Shown here one piece after another: positions 28,511-40,140 of a stretch of 64,000 nucleotides of DNA. Position 1 is the first letter of the stretch. Each line of letters opens with the position of its first letter. Origin of the DNA: Paralichthys olivaceus (lineage: Eukaryota; Chordata; Actinopteri; Pleuronectiformes; Paralichthyidae); the NCBI RefSeq assembly GCF_024713975.1, contig NC_091111.1, positions 20,297,501 through 20,361,500 on the forward strand. The letters run 5' to 3'. The notes under the pieces are model-generated. The model ran no database searches. It saw only the letters and a list, made by a program, of their open reading frames with translations, and had not been told where the DNA came from. The position numbers were made by a program, and so were the translations under genes.

Positions 28511-29173
28511 AGGAACTCACACTGTTGCCTTAAGAACTGAAGGAGTCATAATCACACGCAACCCAAGTACACGGACATGTGGACTGTACCAACAAGGGAT
28601 CAAACCACCGAGTTTCCAATTAGTCTGTCTGATCCACTCTTCCTCCTGGGCCACAATCCTCCAAGCACAATTAGAAAAAGAAATTTCAGCAATTCATATT
28701 CTAGAATTTTCAGTGCTACAAATGAGAAAGATTTGAATCCTCCAGACAAGTAATGAGATCTGGTTTATCGTCCCATTATAACACAATGAAATGTATATTT
28801 ATACACACACACACACACATAATGACACTAACTTAAGAGTTTCTGTCACCTTGAATTCATTCATTTGATGTAATAAAGCAGTTTGTGAAGTTCAATAAAA
28901 TACATTTCATAAATACTTTTACATCATTTCCTGTTTCCTGAGTTGTTTTCACACAGAACAGTTTTTTATCGTATCTCTCTGAAACTGCTGTTAAGCTGAT
29001 AACACATTGTAAAAAGACTAAATGATTCTAAACAACAACTGTCATTGTCTCATATAAAAGATGAACTGATTGAGTAACTGTAGAGGAGGAGAGCTGAACC
29101 ATTTACTTGTTTCAAATGAACGACGGTAGAAAAAGAACTTATATGTGTTTAAATGTTGATGTCCATATATTTT

Positions 29174-29216
<43 letters not shown>

Positions 29217-29398
29217 GTTGTACATTTTGTATCTATATTCATAACTTGTCCAGCACAGTCTCTGTGTATTCAGTACCCCCCCCCCCCACCTGTGACCGAG
29301 CAGTCGATGGACTTTGTCCCTCAGATGGAACCTGATGTTTCAATAGGAGCAAAACGTTTCTCTTCATATTTTCCAACTTCAGTGTGGAAGAGCTCAAC
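28511..29398. other. Intergenic between the NLR and allc
   Basis: It holds the NLR 3' UTR (AATAAA near 28872 and 28893), a (TA)n run at 29169-29218 and a poly-C run at about 29275-29288. No gene is supported. Confidence 0.6.
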
Positions 29399-31661
29399 AT
29401 GGCAGAAAGACGTCCGGCAGCGGTGAAGGTGTCCGCAGAGCCGGACTTTCTGCAGTTTAATGATCTGGCCTGTGAGACGGTCGGTGGGAGGGTGAGTCGC
29501 CTCGGTGACGAGCAGAAATACATTCAATTATCATTTAAACACACACACACACACACACAACAGCTGATTCAGTCACGATACAGAACGTTCTGAGGTCTGG
29601 ACAAAAGTAACACTGAAGATTTAAAATTATACTTAACCCTACTTATACTACTTTTATTTCAAAAACAAATTGTAGACATTCTGTCCTAAGTTGTTGTGTA
29701 TTGTAGCTTTAATATGGATGAAAAAGATGTGGAGAACTTTTCTGTTTTCCACTTTTTTTCAGGTGATTTTTGCAACAGACGAGTGGTTTGCTCCGGCTGC
29801 CAACCTGCTGAAGGTACAATCATCAATATTCAATAATCAATGAGCAGTGATCTGAGTTCAGGACGATGTCGATTGATTTTTCACTGTTGCATTAATCAGT
29901 ACTTGTAAGAAGAAAAACAGAAAACACCAAGTTGAGTGGTTCATCTTCGTTAGTCGAGTGAATATTCTGTTTCCGAACATGAAATGTTTGTGTTCGTACA
30001 GCGAGAGGCGCCACAGTTCATCGCCACTGCCTTCACTGACTTCGGAAAGTGGATGGACGGATGGGAGACGAGGAGGAAGAGAACGCCCGGTCAGTATTTG
30101 TAAATTATGTTGAAAAGTTTACCAACTTTTGACTTAACATAATTTAACTGGCTAACCTCCGTGTCGACAGACGAGAACACGTTCAGACTTTATCACACAG
30201 GATTTTAAAGACTGAGACCAATGTCTGACAGCTTCCAAAAGTCTGATGTTAAGATCTTAAGACTTTATCTCGACTTCAGCGAGAGATTAAATAACATGAG
30301 ACAAAATTCAATCAGAATCAGAAGTTTATTTCCAAGCAGGTTTAAACACACAAGGAAGTTGCTGTGGTGTTTTTGTGCAAGAATAAATATTAAAGATATA
30401 AAAATATAAAAAATACTATTAGCACCAGGGAAGGGATTGTGCAGTATGTCGAAGGTAAATACTAGAGACCGTGCTATTGACCACAGGAGGTTAAAATGTC
30501 TCAGGGACATCAGTGCAGTTAAAGGGTCCCAGGTCTTGGTGACGAGAAGCAGCAGTCGGGAAGAAACTGTTTCTGTGGCGTGAGGTTTTGGTCCCGAATG
30601 TTTTATGATCCTGATTTATCTTGTAGCTGGTTCAAGGATTAAAACTCTTTTTATAAGGATTCTCTGAAATGTCAACAGAGAAAGATAAGATAAATGAGAA
30701 ATGAACTTCCTGAACCAGAAACGATGTAATCGTTGGTGAGCACCGACCGGCCGGCAGAGTTACACAGAAACTAGTGAAGAGATCACGGGTGAACTTGGTG
30801 GCGTTGATTTAAGGGTCAGAGAAGAACTCGTGACATTTCTATGGGTTCCAGGATTTTTGGAATATTTCTGTTGAATTCTCGGAGAATAATTCATTTAGAC
30901 ATGTTTAGAGAACTGAGTTTAGTTCCTGTTGGACTTTATGAAACTTACTGAGTGATGTTCTGCTTATTGTTGTGTTTTGCGGACCGTCTGTTGAAGGTCA
31001 CGACTGGTGCATCGTGCAGCTTGGCGTCCCGGGGCGGATCCACGGCTTCGATGTCGACACGTCCTTCTTCACAGGAAACCACTCGCCCTTCGTCTCCATC
31101 CAGGCCGGCTGTCTGGGTAGAGACAGCTCTGTCCTCTCTCATCTCTCACGTCCGATGAAGCTTTAATTAAACCAGAGTAGTTTGTGATATTCATCAGAGA
31201 TTTTAGATTTACATGATTATAATATTTAGGAATCAATTTCATTCGATTGTGTTTATGTACAAACAGTAAAGACACAACGGTTTGGGTTTTAAACAAATCA
31301 CAAAATAAAATGTCCAAACGTGAACTTAAGAACAACCCCGTCCCTCACCAGACCACGCCCCCACCCTCAACCTGGAGGGAGACAGAACCGGCATGGCCGC
31401 CTCTGAAACTCAGCTGTCTGCTGTTGCCAAGGTAACAGGGGGATATCACCACAGTTCATCACCATGGCAACATGACAATGTTATTACGCTGACTGATTGC
31501 AAGTTGATGTGTGGTTTGATTGACAGCTGGCCTCAGAGGCGTGGCCAGAACTGGTGGGTGTGTCTGAGCTGAAACCTGGATACTGTGACTGTTGTCATAA
31601 CTACTTCAAGGTCGACTTCAGACACAGAGTCACACACCTGCGTCTCAACATGTATCCAGGT

Positions 31662-31692
<31 letters not shown>

Positions 31693-33373
31693 ATACCCTG
31701 AAACGAGACTTTGAAGAAGTGAGGACCGGTCAAAATGTCCTCACTCTGTTTGTCCTCTGCTTACAATGGTCCTCACAAAGATAAGTAAAGACAGACAGAC
31801 GGTTTAATACTGTACAAACGGATGTGTGTCCTCAGATGGGGGGATATCCAGACTACGGGTGTATGGCATTGGGCAGAGAGACTGGTCGTCTGTCTCCACC
31901 AACCAGGAGGTCGATCTGGTGGCTCTGACCAATGGGGGAGTCTGCCTCGGCTACAGCGACGCCCACTTTGGCCATCCACGCAATATGATTGGTTGGAATT
32001 AGTGGGATTTATTTGCACATGAGCTTTTTTATTGTTGGAGCGGTCTCACCCATCATGTTGGTAATCGACACCATGTGCTGCTCCTGTCTAATGGTGAGTG
32101 ATGTGTCCACAGGATTCGGCCGAGCTGCCAACATGGCGGACGGATGGGAAACAGCTCGCAGGCTGGACAGACCAAAACACCTGAAGGTTTAACCACAAAA
32201 AACTGAACTTTACGTAAAATAGATACTTACTTTGTCAAACTAAGTTAAAACTGTCAATTAGCAAATGTCAGCAAAAACATCCTCACTGTCTAAAAATGTC
32301 CTCATTGTCCAAAACCGTCCATGTGTCTGATTGTAAATAAAGGTTCAGTTCGTGACTCTGCTCATGTCCTTGTGTCCCTGCTGGTTGTTATAACCAGGTG
32401 GGCCAGCAGGGGATCCTGGAGGTGCCTGGCTGGGAGTGGGCGGTGTTTCGTCTCGGTCATCCCGGAGCGATCAGCAGCATCGAGGTCGACACCAACCATT
32501 TCAAAGGTGGAGGGACTTCCTGCTGCTTTTCAAACCAATGTCCTGAATTTAATATTTGACCTGATGTTTGTCCGTCCAGGGAACTTCCCGGACTCCTGCA
32601 GGATTGAGGCGTGTGTTCTGACACCTGAAGACGAGGCTCAGGGCATCGCAACCAGCTGGACGTCTCTGAAATGGCAGATCCTTCTTCCCCCTCAGAAAGT
32701 AGGTTCCAGGCTCTGAAGACATGTCTCAAAATAGAACTGTGTAAAATATTGTTCCACATGTTGTGTAGTCATGTTGAGGTTCAGGTGAGGGGTGGAGCCT
32801 GTAGAGCAGCAGGAGGCGGGACATGACATCTAAACTCTGCTGTGTAAAGATCAGTGTCAACACGCCCACTCCTCACTCTGACATGTTCCAGATGTTTCAC
32901 TAGAGGCTGCAGGAGAAGATCCAGAAAATGTCCAGAGACACTGACTCAGACATTTGTTCTCATATACAGAACATGTGAGGAACATGTGAGGAACATGTGA
33001 GGAACATGTGAGGAACATGTCAGGAACATGTGAGGAACATGTCAGGAACATGTGAGGAACATGTGAGGAACATGTCAGGAACATGTCAGGAACATGTGAG
33101 GAACATGTCAGGAACATGTCAGGAACATGTCAGAACTTCAGATAGTGACCTAAGTCCTTCGTGTCTTTGTCTCTGCTGCAGCTCCGTCCTCATCACAGAC
33201 ATCTCTACAGCGAGTTGGAGCTGACTCAGCCCATCACCCACATACGTTTGGTGATTGCCCCGGATGGAGGGGTCAGCCGGCTGCGGCTCTGGGGTCGACC
33301 TGTGCTGATCACTGCAGTTTCGACCAATCGGCCGACAGAAGATTCCAAACTGAAATGCAAACAAAGGCTTTGA
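29399..33373 (+). CDS. allc: Allantoicase
   Basis: Allantoicase hydrolyses allantoate to ureidoglycolate and urea in the purine (urate) degradation pathway, which fish retain. Eleven exons join in frame at about 29399-29491, 29762-29813, 30002-30089, 30997-31113, 31346-31431, 31527-31660, 31837-31991, 32113-32187, 32398-32503, 32580-32698 and 33182-33373. The first allantoicase repeat reads [57 protein letters not shown] and [13 protein letters not shown], then [17 protein letters not shown]. The second repeat begins [20 protein letters not shown] and ends [20 protein letters not shown]. Both repeats are intact, giving about 380-400 residues, normal for the family. The donor after HPRNMIG is ordinary; the one after RPKHLK (GTTTAA) is weak. 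A polyadenylation signal lies near 33390. The human gene is on 2p25, like those of the asap2/cpsf3 block. Confidence 0.95.
30300..30470 (+). repeat. Fish retroposon fragment in allc intron 3
   Basis: It begins ATCAGAATCAGAAGTTTATT, then CAAGGAAGTTGCTGTGG and GTGCAGTATGT. The head matches the fragment at 21338. It appears to be the remains of a dispersed retroposon. Confidence 0.5.
31661..31690 (+). repeat. (CA)n run starting at the donor of allc exon 6
   Basis: The donor GTACACACAC is itself the start of the CA repeat. Confidence 0.85.
32965..33135 (+). repeat. GAACATGTGAGG / GAACATGTCAGG 12-bp minisatellite
   Basis: About 14 copies in the last allc intron, ending about 45 bp before the exon 11 acceptor. 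The flank (CTAGAGGCTGCAGGAGAAG, CAGAAAATGTCCAGAGACAC) recurs inverted near 49320-49375, so the array grew inside a dispersed repeat. Confidence 0.9.
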
Positions 33374-33600
33374 TCTGTGTTTGAGTGCAAATAAAACAGT
33401 CACGTGACTCATTCATACGGAAAACATCAAGTGTGACATCACACGACTTTACAGCAACAAATGTACATTTCTTCCTGAAAAACACAAAACCAAATCAAGG
33501 TAAACAAACGTGGTTTAATTCCTGATGCTCAGCAGCTGCGTGACGACTCCGACAGTAGCGGTTTGTTGGAAAACTTTCAGGAGGGGCCCCTCCCTCACTG

Positions 33601-33632
<32 letters not shown>

Positions 33633-33689
33633 GTCTTCATAGCTGTGAGGTCACTCATTGGTATAAACTTTAAACTCTAACTTTAACCT

Positions 33690-33790
33690 TAAAGGGATAG
33701 TTCACTGAAAAATGAAAATTCACTCATTACCTCTTCACCACTGTGATGGAGGGGGGGGGGCTGCCTCCATATCTGCTGACATTAAGCTTC
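33690..33790 (+). mobile_element. Fragment of a common teleost non-autonomous element (GGGATAGTTCACTGAAAAATGAAAATT)
   Basis: AAAGGGATAGTTCACTGAAA with AATGAAAATTCACTCATTAC is a widely dispersed element end in percomorphs. The other end was not located. Confidence 0.5.
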
Positions 33791-34584
33791 CTTTATCTGT
33801 GTCACTGCCCCCCCCCCATCCAGACCCCCACCATCTGCTGCAGCTGTCGCTTGCTCCAACCGTCACTCTAATTGACAATGAACCACAAGGCGCAGCGATA
33901 ATTACAGCTGGCTTCGCTTCTTCTCTGGGATTCAATGCCTCCTTTTCAGAGTTCATCACAACCCACCTGCCATTCAAGTCTGGCATCTGCCCCCCCCCCC
34001 AGCCTGCTGGGGGTTTTGTGTTGGCAGTGATTAGCGAGCCGGCCTGTAACCCTCAGAGGTGAAGTCGCCTGGAGCAGAAAGTCTCGCTCTGTTTATTCAG
34101 TCACAGAGAATCTTTGACAAAGAAAAGACTTATTGTGGTTTTCCGTTCACTCCCTCCCTCATCTTTTCTTCCCTGTGAGGATGGAATCAGAGCAGCTTTA
34201 TTATCCGGGTGCGTCACCAACAAAGACCTCTGGGATGTTTGTTAGAGCCCATTAAAGCTCCAAAAACATCTGTCAGCTCAGTGTCTGACTTTCATTTCTG
34301 TGACTTCAGACTTTTATTTTCTTGAACAAACTGAAACACAAGGATCACACTTGACCCTCTGTCCATTTAACACCAAAGGATTTATTCATTCACTTTTTAT
34401 TTATTTATTCAAGTCGGCAGCTTAAACACGATGAATTTCAATTATGAATTGTAAATAAAGATGGATCATCATCCTGAAGCAACACATCAGCTGTTTCCAC
34501 ACCTGAACTGAGGCTCTGACGTGTTCCTGACAGGATGACATGTCAGTGTGGGCGGAGCCTGAAACACCTCCTCACAGACAAAGA

Positions 34585-34855
34585 TTAAAAGCCTTAGACT
34601 GTAAAAAAGGATGGACGCCAAAGTGTTTCATTTGCCCCCTGGTGGTTGGCTGCAGTATAGATCATAAACCTCCTCCATGTTATCAGATGGGACATGAACC
34701 AAACAAAAAAGTAGACATTAAAATAATGCTCATTCTTATCTCACTGATGTTTTTTCAAGTGTTTCTGATCAGTTTGGTTTAACGATATAAAAACAGGCTG
34801 ACGTCATGATTGACAGATGAGACTAACTCAGGATTGGTTGAGAGTGTGTGTAGGC
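34585..34855. repeat. Dispersed repeat, second copy of the 13545-13840 family
   Basis: It shares ACTGTAAAAAAGGATGGACG, TGGTTGGCTGCAGTATAG, CATAAACCTCCTCCATGTTA, GGGACATGAACCAAAC and GATCAGTTTGGTTT in the same order. Confidence 0.8.
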
Positions 34856-34912
34856 AGGACCTTAAAACCACATTTAGCTTCATTTCTGGGGAAGGTGGAG
34901 ACATTTTGTTGT

Positions 34913-34915
<3 letters not shown>

Positions 34916-34998
<83 letters not shown>
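34916..34998 (+). repeat. (TA)n(TG)n microsatellite
   Basis: About 50 bp of TA then about 25 bp of TG. Confidence 0.95.
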
Positions 34999-35000
<2 letters not shown>

Positions 35001-35514
35001 ATCAGTAGAGCTGTGACTCTCTGTCAGGTACAGAGCTGAAGAGGAACCTGGATTTTTTCTTATTTTCTTCTATTAATAATGAATAATTTCTGGTTTCTCG
35101 TCATTAATGTTTGTTGGAGGATAAAACTCAAAGGTTCACACTGAGTTTATTGACTTGCGTTTTTTATTTACAGCCGGAGAAGATTCAGACATGATTCTAG
35201 TTGGAGATGAAACAGTCATTAAAGCTGTTTTCACTCCTGACCTCTGGAAAAGGTTGGAAACATTTAGACCAGAGGTGGCGCTAAAACATGTCTCCATTTT
35301 AATCATTGTTACGTTATAGGCATTGAAAAGTTCCATCACAACTGAAGTGACTGTAGACCAAAGCTTCAGACGTAATGAAACAGAAAAAATCCAACAAGCC
35401 TCCATCCTGCTCCTGTGATGTCATCAAGTGTCCACAAGTCCCGACGTTCAAATTCAACTGGACACGACTCATTTACATCAAGTTTTCAGCCGAAAGCGGA
35501 AGAAGAGAAGCCCC

Positions 35515-36622
35515 TGGAAACAAAACAAGAAACAAAACAAGAAACAAAACAAGAAACAAAAGATTCAATAAAAACAAGAAACAAAACAAGAATCAAAACA
35601 AGAAACAGAAGATTCAATAAAAACAAGAAACAAAACAAGAAACAAAACAAGAAACAAAACAAGAAACAAAAGATTCAATAAAAACAAGAAACAAAACAAG
35701 AAACAAAAGATTCAATAAAAACAAGAAACAAAACAAGAAACAAAACAAGAAACAAAACAAGAAACAAAAGATTCAATAAAAACAAGAAACAAAACAAGAA
35801 ACAAAACAAGAAACAAAAGATTCAATAAAAACAAGAAACAAAAGATTCAATAACAACAAGAAACAAAAGATTCAATAAAAACAAGAAACAAAACAAGAAA
35901 CAAAAGATTCAATAAAAACAAGAAACAAAACAAGAAACAAAGCAAGAAACAAAAGATTCAATAAAAACAAGAAACAAAACAAGAAACAAAACAAGAAACA
36001 AAACAAGAAACAAAAGATTCAATAAAAACAAGAAACAAAACAAGAAACAAAACAAGAAACAAAAGATTCAATAAAAACAAGAAACAAAAGATTCAATAAC
36101 AACAAGAAACAAAAGATTCAATAAAAACAAGAAACAAAAGATTCAATAAAAACAAGAAACAAAACAAGAAACAAAAGATTCAATAAAAACAAGAAACAAA
36201 ACAAGAAACAAAGCAAGAAACAAAAGATTCAATAAAAACAAGAAACAAAACAAGAAACAAAACAAGAAACAAAACAAGAAACAAAAGATTCAATAAAAAC
36301 AAGAAACAAAACAAGAAACAAAACAAGAAACAAAACAAGAAACAAAAGATTCAATAAAAACAAGAAACAAAACAAGAAACAAAACAAGAAACAAAAGATT
36401 CAATAAAAACAAGAAACAAAACAAGAAACAAAACAAGAAACAAAAGATTCAATAAAAACAAGAAACAAAAGATTCAATAACAACAAGAAACAAAAGATTC
36501 AATAAAAACAAGAAACAAAAGATTCAATAAAAACAAGAAACAAAACAAGAAACAAAAGATTCAATAAAAACAAGAAACAAAACAAGAAACAAAAGATTCA
36601 ATAAAAACAAGAAACAAAACAA
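35515..36622 (+). repeat. 1.1-kb A-rich minisatellite upstream of the SOX gene
   Basis: Built from two words, AAACAAGAAAC and AAAAGATTCAATAAAAACAAG, in varied order. It is followed at 36638-36712 by (TAAAA)n. The array ends about 40 bp before the CCAAT-containing promoter region. Confidence 0.95.
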
Positions 36623-36759
36623 CAAATAACTGAATAAAATTAATAAATAAAATAAATAAAATAAATAAAATAAATAAAATAAATAAAATAAATAAAATAA
36701 ATAAATAAAAGACAGTAACGGCTGGTAGCTGGTGGGCGGGGACACGGGAGGGCAGCGGA

Positions 36760-36860
36760 GCTGTGATTGGTGAGTCTCTTTGGAGGCGGGGAGGTTGTGG
36801 AGAGGAAGCCCGCTGATTGGTGGAGTGAGGGGTCCATGATCAGCTGGTTAATAAGCCGCC
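36760..36860 (+). promoter_or_regulatory. Probable promoter of the SOX11-like gene
   Basis: Two inverted CCAAT boxes (GTGATTGGTG near 36762; CTGATTGGTGG near 36811) precede GTTAATAAG (36848), about 45 bp before the first candidate start codon. The downstream region is CpG-rich. Confidence 0.5.
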
Positions 36861-36891
36861 GGTTTGAGGAAGAGGATGAAGATGGTGGAGG

Positions 36892-37986
36892 ATGAAGAGG
36901 AGCCGTGGACACGCTGCGGCCGGTAAACCGGAGACAAACACGGAAACCTGTCGGAACAACTTTCCCCGGGACACAGTGGAAGTCCGGGGCCGCAGGTGTG
37001 GAGCAGGATCCCGGGTCATGGTGCGGCGTGGCGGGGCCGCGGAGCCGCTGAGGCCGGGGTCCGGTCACATCAAGAGACCGATGAACGCCTTCATGGTTTG
37101 GTCCCAGGGCGAGAGGAGGAAGATCATGGAGCGGTCCCCAGACACGCACAACGCCGAGATCTCCAAGCGGCTCGGGAAGCGCTGGAAGATGTTGAAGGAC
37201 ACCGAGAAGACCCCGTTCATCCGGGAGGCGGAGCGGCTCCGGCTCCAGCACATGGCCGACTACCCGGACTACAAGTACCGGCCCAAGAAGAAGCCCAAGA
37301 CGGACGGCTGTACGTTTCCTGCGGGGAAGCCAGCCGCTCAGTCCCCGGAGAAAAGACCCGCTCAGAAAAACTCCGCCAAGAAACTGTCCAAGTTAAAGTC
37401 CGGTAAAGCGGCGGCGGGTCCCGGCAGAGCGAGCAGCCGCCCCCCGCAGCCCCCGGACCCCCGGTACCGGTACGTGTTCACCAGCAGCTTCAAAAAGCTC
37501 GTTAAACGGGAGTTCACCGATGATGAGGAGGATGAAGACTCCGAGGAGGAACCGGAGCTGAGAGTGGAGGAGGACGACGATCCGTCCCGCTACAACCGGA
37601 GCCTGTGCTCCGCCGAACCGGAGGGAAGCGGCCGCCTCTTCTACAGCTTCAAGAACATCACCCGCCAGGGCAGCGGCTCCTCCGGACACCCGGCCCCCCT
37701 GTCCCCCTGCTGCGGGGAGGACCCGGACCATCTCCCCGCAGTTGGGAGCGACTACACCCTGAGCCTCGTGGCCGAGCTCCACGCCTCCTCGGAGCCGTGG
37801 AGCTCGTCCTGCAGCCCGGGGAACCTGAGTCTGTCTCTGGTGGACAAAGACTTGGACTCGTGCAGCAGTGAGGGCAGCCTCGGGTCCCACTTTGACTTCC
37901 CGGACCACTGCACCCCGGAGCTCAGCCAGATGATCGCCGGAGACCGGCTGGAGGACAACCTCTCCGACCTGGTGTTCACCTACTGA
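36892..37986 (+). CDS. sox11: SOX11-like SoxC HMG-box transcription factor (single exon, divergent)
   Basis: SoxC proteins are nuclear HMG-box activators in neural and skeletal progenitors. The HMG box (about residues 58-136) begins [20 protein letters not shown] and ends [16 protein letters not shown] mid-region acidic stretch ([13 protein letters not shown]) and the block [11 protein letters not shown] follow. The C-terminal transactivation end carries [32 protein letters not shown] and SDLVFTY, the SOX11 rather than SOX4/SOX12 version. Length is 364 residues against 441 in human. The HMG box differs from vertebrate SOX11 at about eight usually fixed sites (K to Q, I to G, M to T, I to T, K to Q among them). 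The usual MVQQ leader with CSPVALDES and DWCKTASG is absent. The start is uncertain: ATG 36892 gives a normal-length leader, ATG 37018 (MVRRGG) is an alternative. A short overlapping uORF starts at 36876. It could be a lineage-specific SoxC duplicate. Confidence 0.85.
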   Translation: MKRSRGHAAAGKPETNTETCRNNFPRDTVEVRGRRCGAGSRVMVRRGGAAEPLRPGSGHIKRPMNAFMVWSQGERRKIMERSPDTHNAEISKRLGKRWKMLKDTEKTPFIREAERLRLQHMADYPDYKYRPKKKPKTDGCTFPAGKPAAQSPEKRPAQKNSAKKLSKLKSGKAAAGPGRASSRPPQPPDPRYRYVFTSSFKKLVKREFTDDEEDEDSEEEPELRVEEDDDPSRYNRSLCSAEPEGSGRLFYSFKNITRQGSGSSGHPAPLSPCCGEDPDHLPAVGSDYTLSLVAELHASSEPWSSSCSPGNLSLSLVDKDLDSCSSEGSLGSHFDFPDHCTPELSQMIAGDRLEDNLSDLVFTY

Positions 37987-39704
37987 TCCCGGGGCGGGGG
38001 AAGGAACCAGCCCGGTGTCCCGGGGCTGTGGAGCTCCAGAGCCGCTCAGGGACCGGGGGGGCCCGAGGCTGCTGCCCGGCCTCAGGGCTCAGGCAGCGGG
38101 GACAGACGGACTCTCTCTTCAGGGTTTTATGGATTGACTTTGAACTGAGATCAGGATTCAAACCTGCGGAGCTGACTTGAGTATGTCACCGCCCCTCCAG
38201 CTGTGGGACATGACAAACCGAACATACCTCATCTTTTTATCTCAGTATTTTCAGGCCTATTTTTCCACAGTGTCGCTTGATTCCTTCTTTTCCTTCAGAC
38301 TCAGGTGTGACGGTTCGCTTCCTGCCTTGCTTCACAGCCGCTGCAGTTGTTTTAAACGTTGTTGTACATGTTGTGTAAAATAAGTTCAGGACCTTTGTTC
38401 CCAAGAGAATCTGGATTTTCAGTTGTTTTTGATTTCATGGACGGAACGTGTTTGTGTTTTATCATTATTTTTGTGCAATATGAAAGAAAAGAGGAAAAAG
38501 CAGCAGCAGCAGCATCCTGAGTTTCTTTTTGTAGCAGAGGAGGAAAGTGTGAATAAATCAGCTGGAACTGAGTCCCCTGCTCTGACTGGTTATTGGTCCC
38601 AATCATCTGATCACATGGTCTTCACTCACAACAGACATGAATGTTCAGGTCACGTGACAAAGTCCAAACACCTGGTTACTGTTCTTCATATTTATTTTCT
38701 ATGTTTGAACACAAATGTGTGAACGTTCAGAACTTTGATCCTTTGATTCAGCTCGAACAGACAACAGAGAAAAGTGTTTGTGTGTCTGTCGGTGCTGATG
38801 TAACACAACAACACAAAGTCAAAGATGTCACACACCTTCTCTGGACTTCATGAAGGAACACTTTCCATTCTCAAATCTTTGAATCTAAGTCAGAGCAAGT
38901 GAGATATTCTGAACTCTATTTCCACACTAGTTCAGACACAGTCGATAGAAATGATTCACAGGGAAACTTTTAACGTTACTGCAGTAAAGAGGTTCAATCG
39001 GTACTTGTACTTTTACTCGAGTAGTTTTGAGTATTTGTATTTCTACTGGAGTAAAGAGTGTCTGGACTTTTACCTTCTGAGTCCATGAAGATGTTCCAGG
39101 TGTGAAAAGGTCAAAGTTCAGTTTCACTCTGGAACAAGTTTAAATGTAGTTTTACTGCTGAAGCTGCTAAATAAAGCTCAGTCGTCACATGACGTTGGTT
39201 CACAGTCTAAACATGTAAACGACTTGAACCTGGATTGAATCTGTGAATCTGGTCTGCGACCGGTTTTTAACTCACGTTCATTAATTCATCTTTTGGTCAT
39301 TTAGTTTCTGTCAGAAACTCAGAAGGACAAGTAGTGTAGACAAGTGTGTTTTTTACTGCAGGTTTTCTATGACGTCTTCAGATTGTTCAAAAGTTTCACA
39401 CTGATCCTTAAACACATTTATGTTGACGTTCATTTTTTAACGCTACATCGCACTTAGAGATTCAGCTCTGAAAGACAAATGTTTAGTTTGTGTCTGTTGT
39501 TTTTCAATGTAATAAAACAACAGACGCTCAGCTGGTCTGTCGTCTGAGAGAGAAGCTGCTGTTTCTTAAACTATGACTCTTCTTTAATTCCATTCTCTTC
39601 TTCAAAAGTCTTGTAACTTACTGAAAGCTGCAGAAACTCTTCCTTCGTGATGATGGTAGATTATAAAACTGCTAAAACTTTTCATTCAACAGGAATCAGA
39701 GCCG

Positions 39705-39870
39705 GGCCCTGATCCAGAAAGCATTAGTTGACTATTAGTCTTACTATTAGTTAAAGGAAACTCCCGGTTTTCAGTTCAGTTTAACTAAGTCTGTTACTAT
39801 GGCAACATACTTGGTGGGTTAGGGTTTTGTTGAACTAAGCTGGAGTTTGTCTTGAGATGTTTTGTCTTGC
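39705..39870 (+). mobile_element. Probable PIF/Harbinger-type element end
   Basis: GGGCCCTGATCCAGAAAGCA followed by alternating TTAGTTGACTATTAGTC words and GGAAACTCCCGGTTTTCAG matches the layout of teleost Harbinger termini. The opposite terminal repeat was not found. Confidence 0.45.
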
Positions 39871-40140
39871 TGAACATTCTCTGTCCTCTTATCTCCCACG
39901 GGACACATCGTGGACATGCTCTTAGAACAAATTCTCTGTTTTGCACTTTGGTTTTTTGGAAACAAATATTTCTATACAACACTGAGCATGTTTCCAAGGC
40001 AACCGTCTGTCGTGCACAGAGTCGAAGCAATAATTCATTGATTTCGTATGAAGCACAAGTCGGTTCACTTGATTCCAGCTTTGGCTGCAAAGAGATTGTG
40101 TGAACAGTGTTTCCACAGCATCAATGTGCAGATCGTCTGA

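Larger units (their letters stand above)
33374..36891. other. Intergenic between allc and the SOX gene
   Basis: No gene is supported. It holds dispersed repeats (33690-33790, 34585-34855), a TA/TG microsatellite and the large array before the SOX promoter. The frame at 33712-34062 is in repeat-like sequence with poly-C and poly-G runs. Confidence 0.65.

Noticed and set aside
33712-34062. 116-residue plus-strand frame with P-rich stretches
   Set aside because: Contains poly-C and poly-G runs in repeat-derived sequence; opposite strand equally open; no splice or start support.
36996-37908. Alternative frames of 88-171 residues across the SOX gene
   Set aside because: GC-rich shadows of the SOX reading frame, which alone shows the HMG box and SoxC tail.
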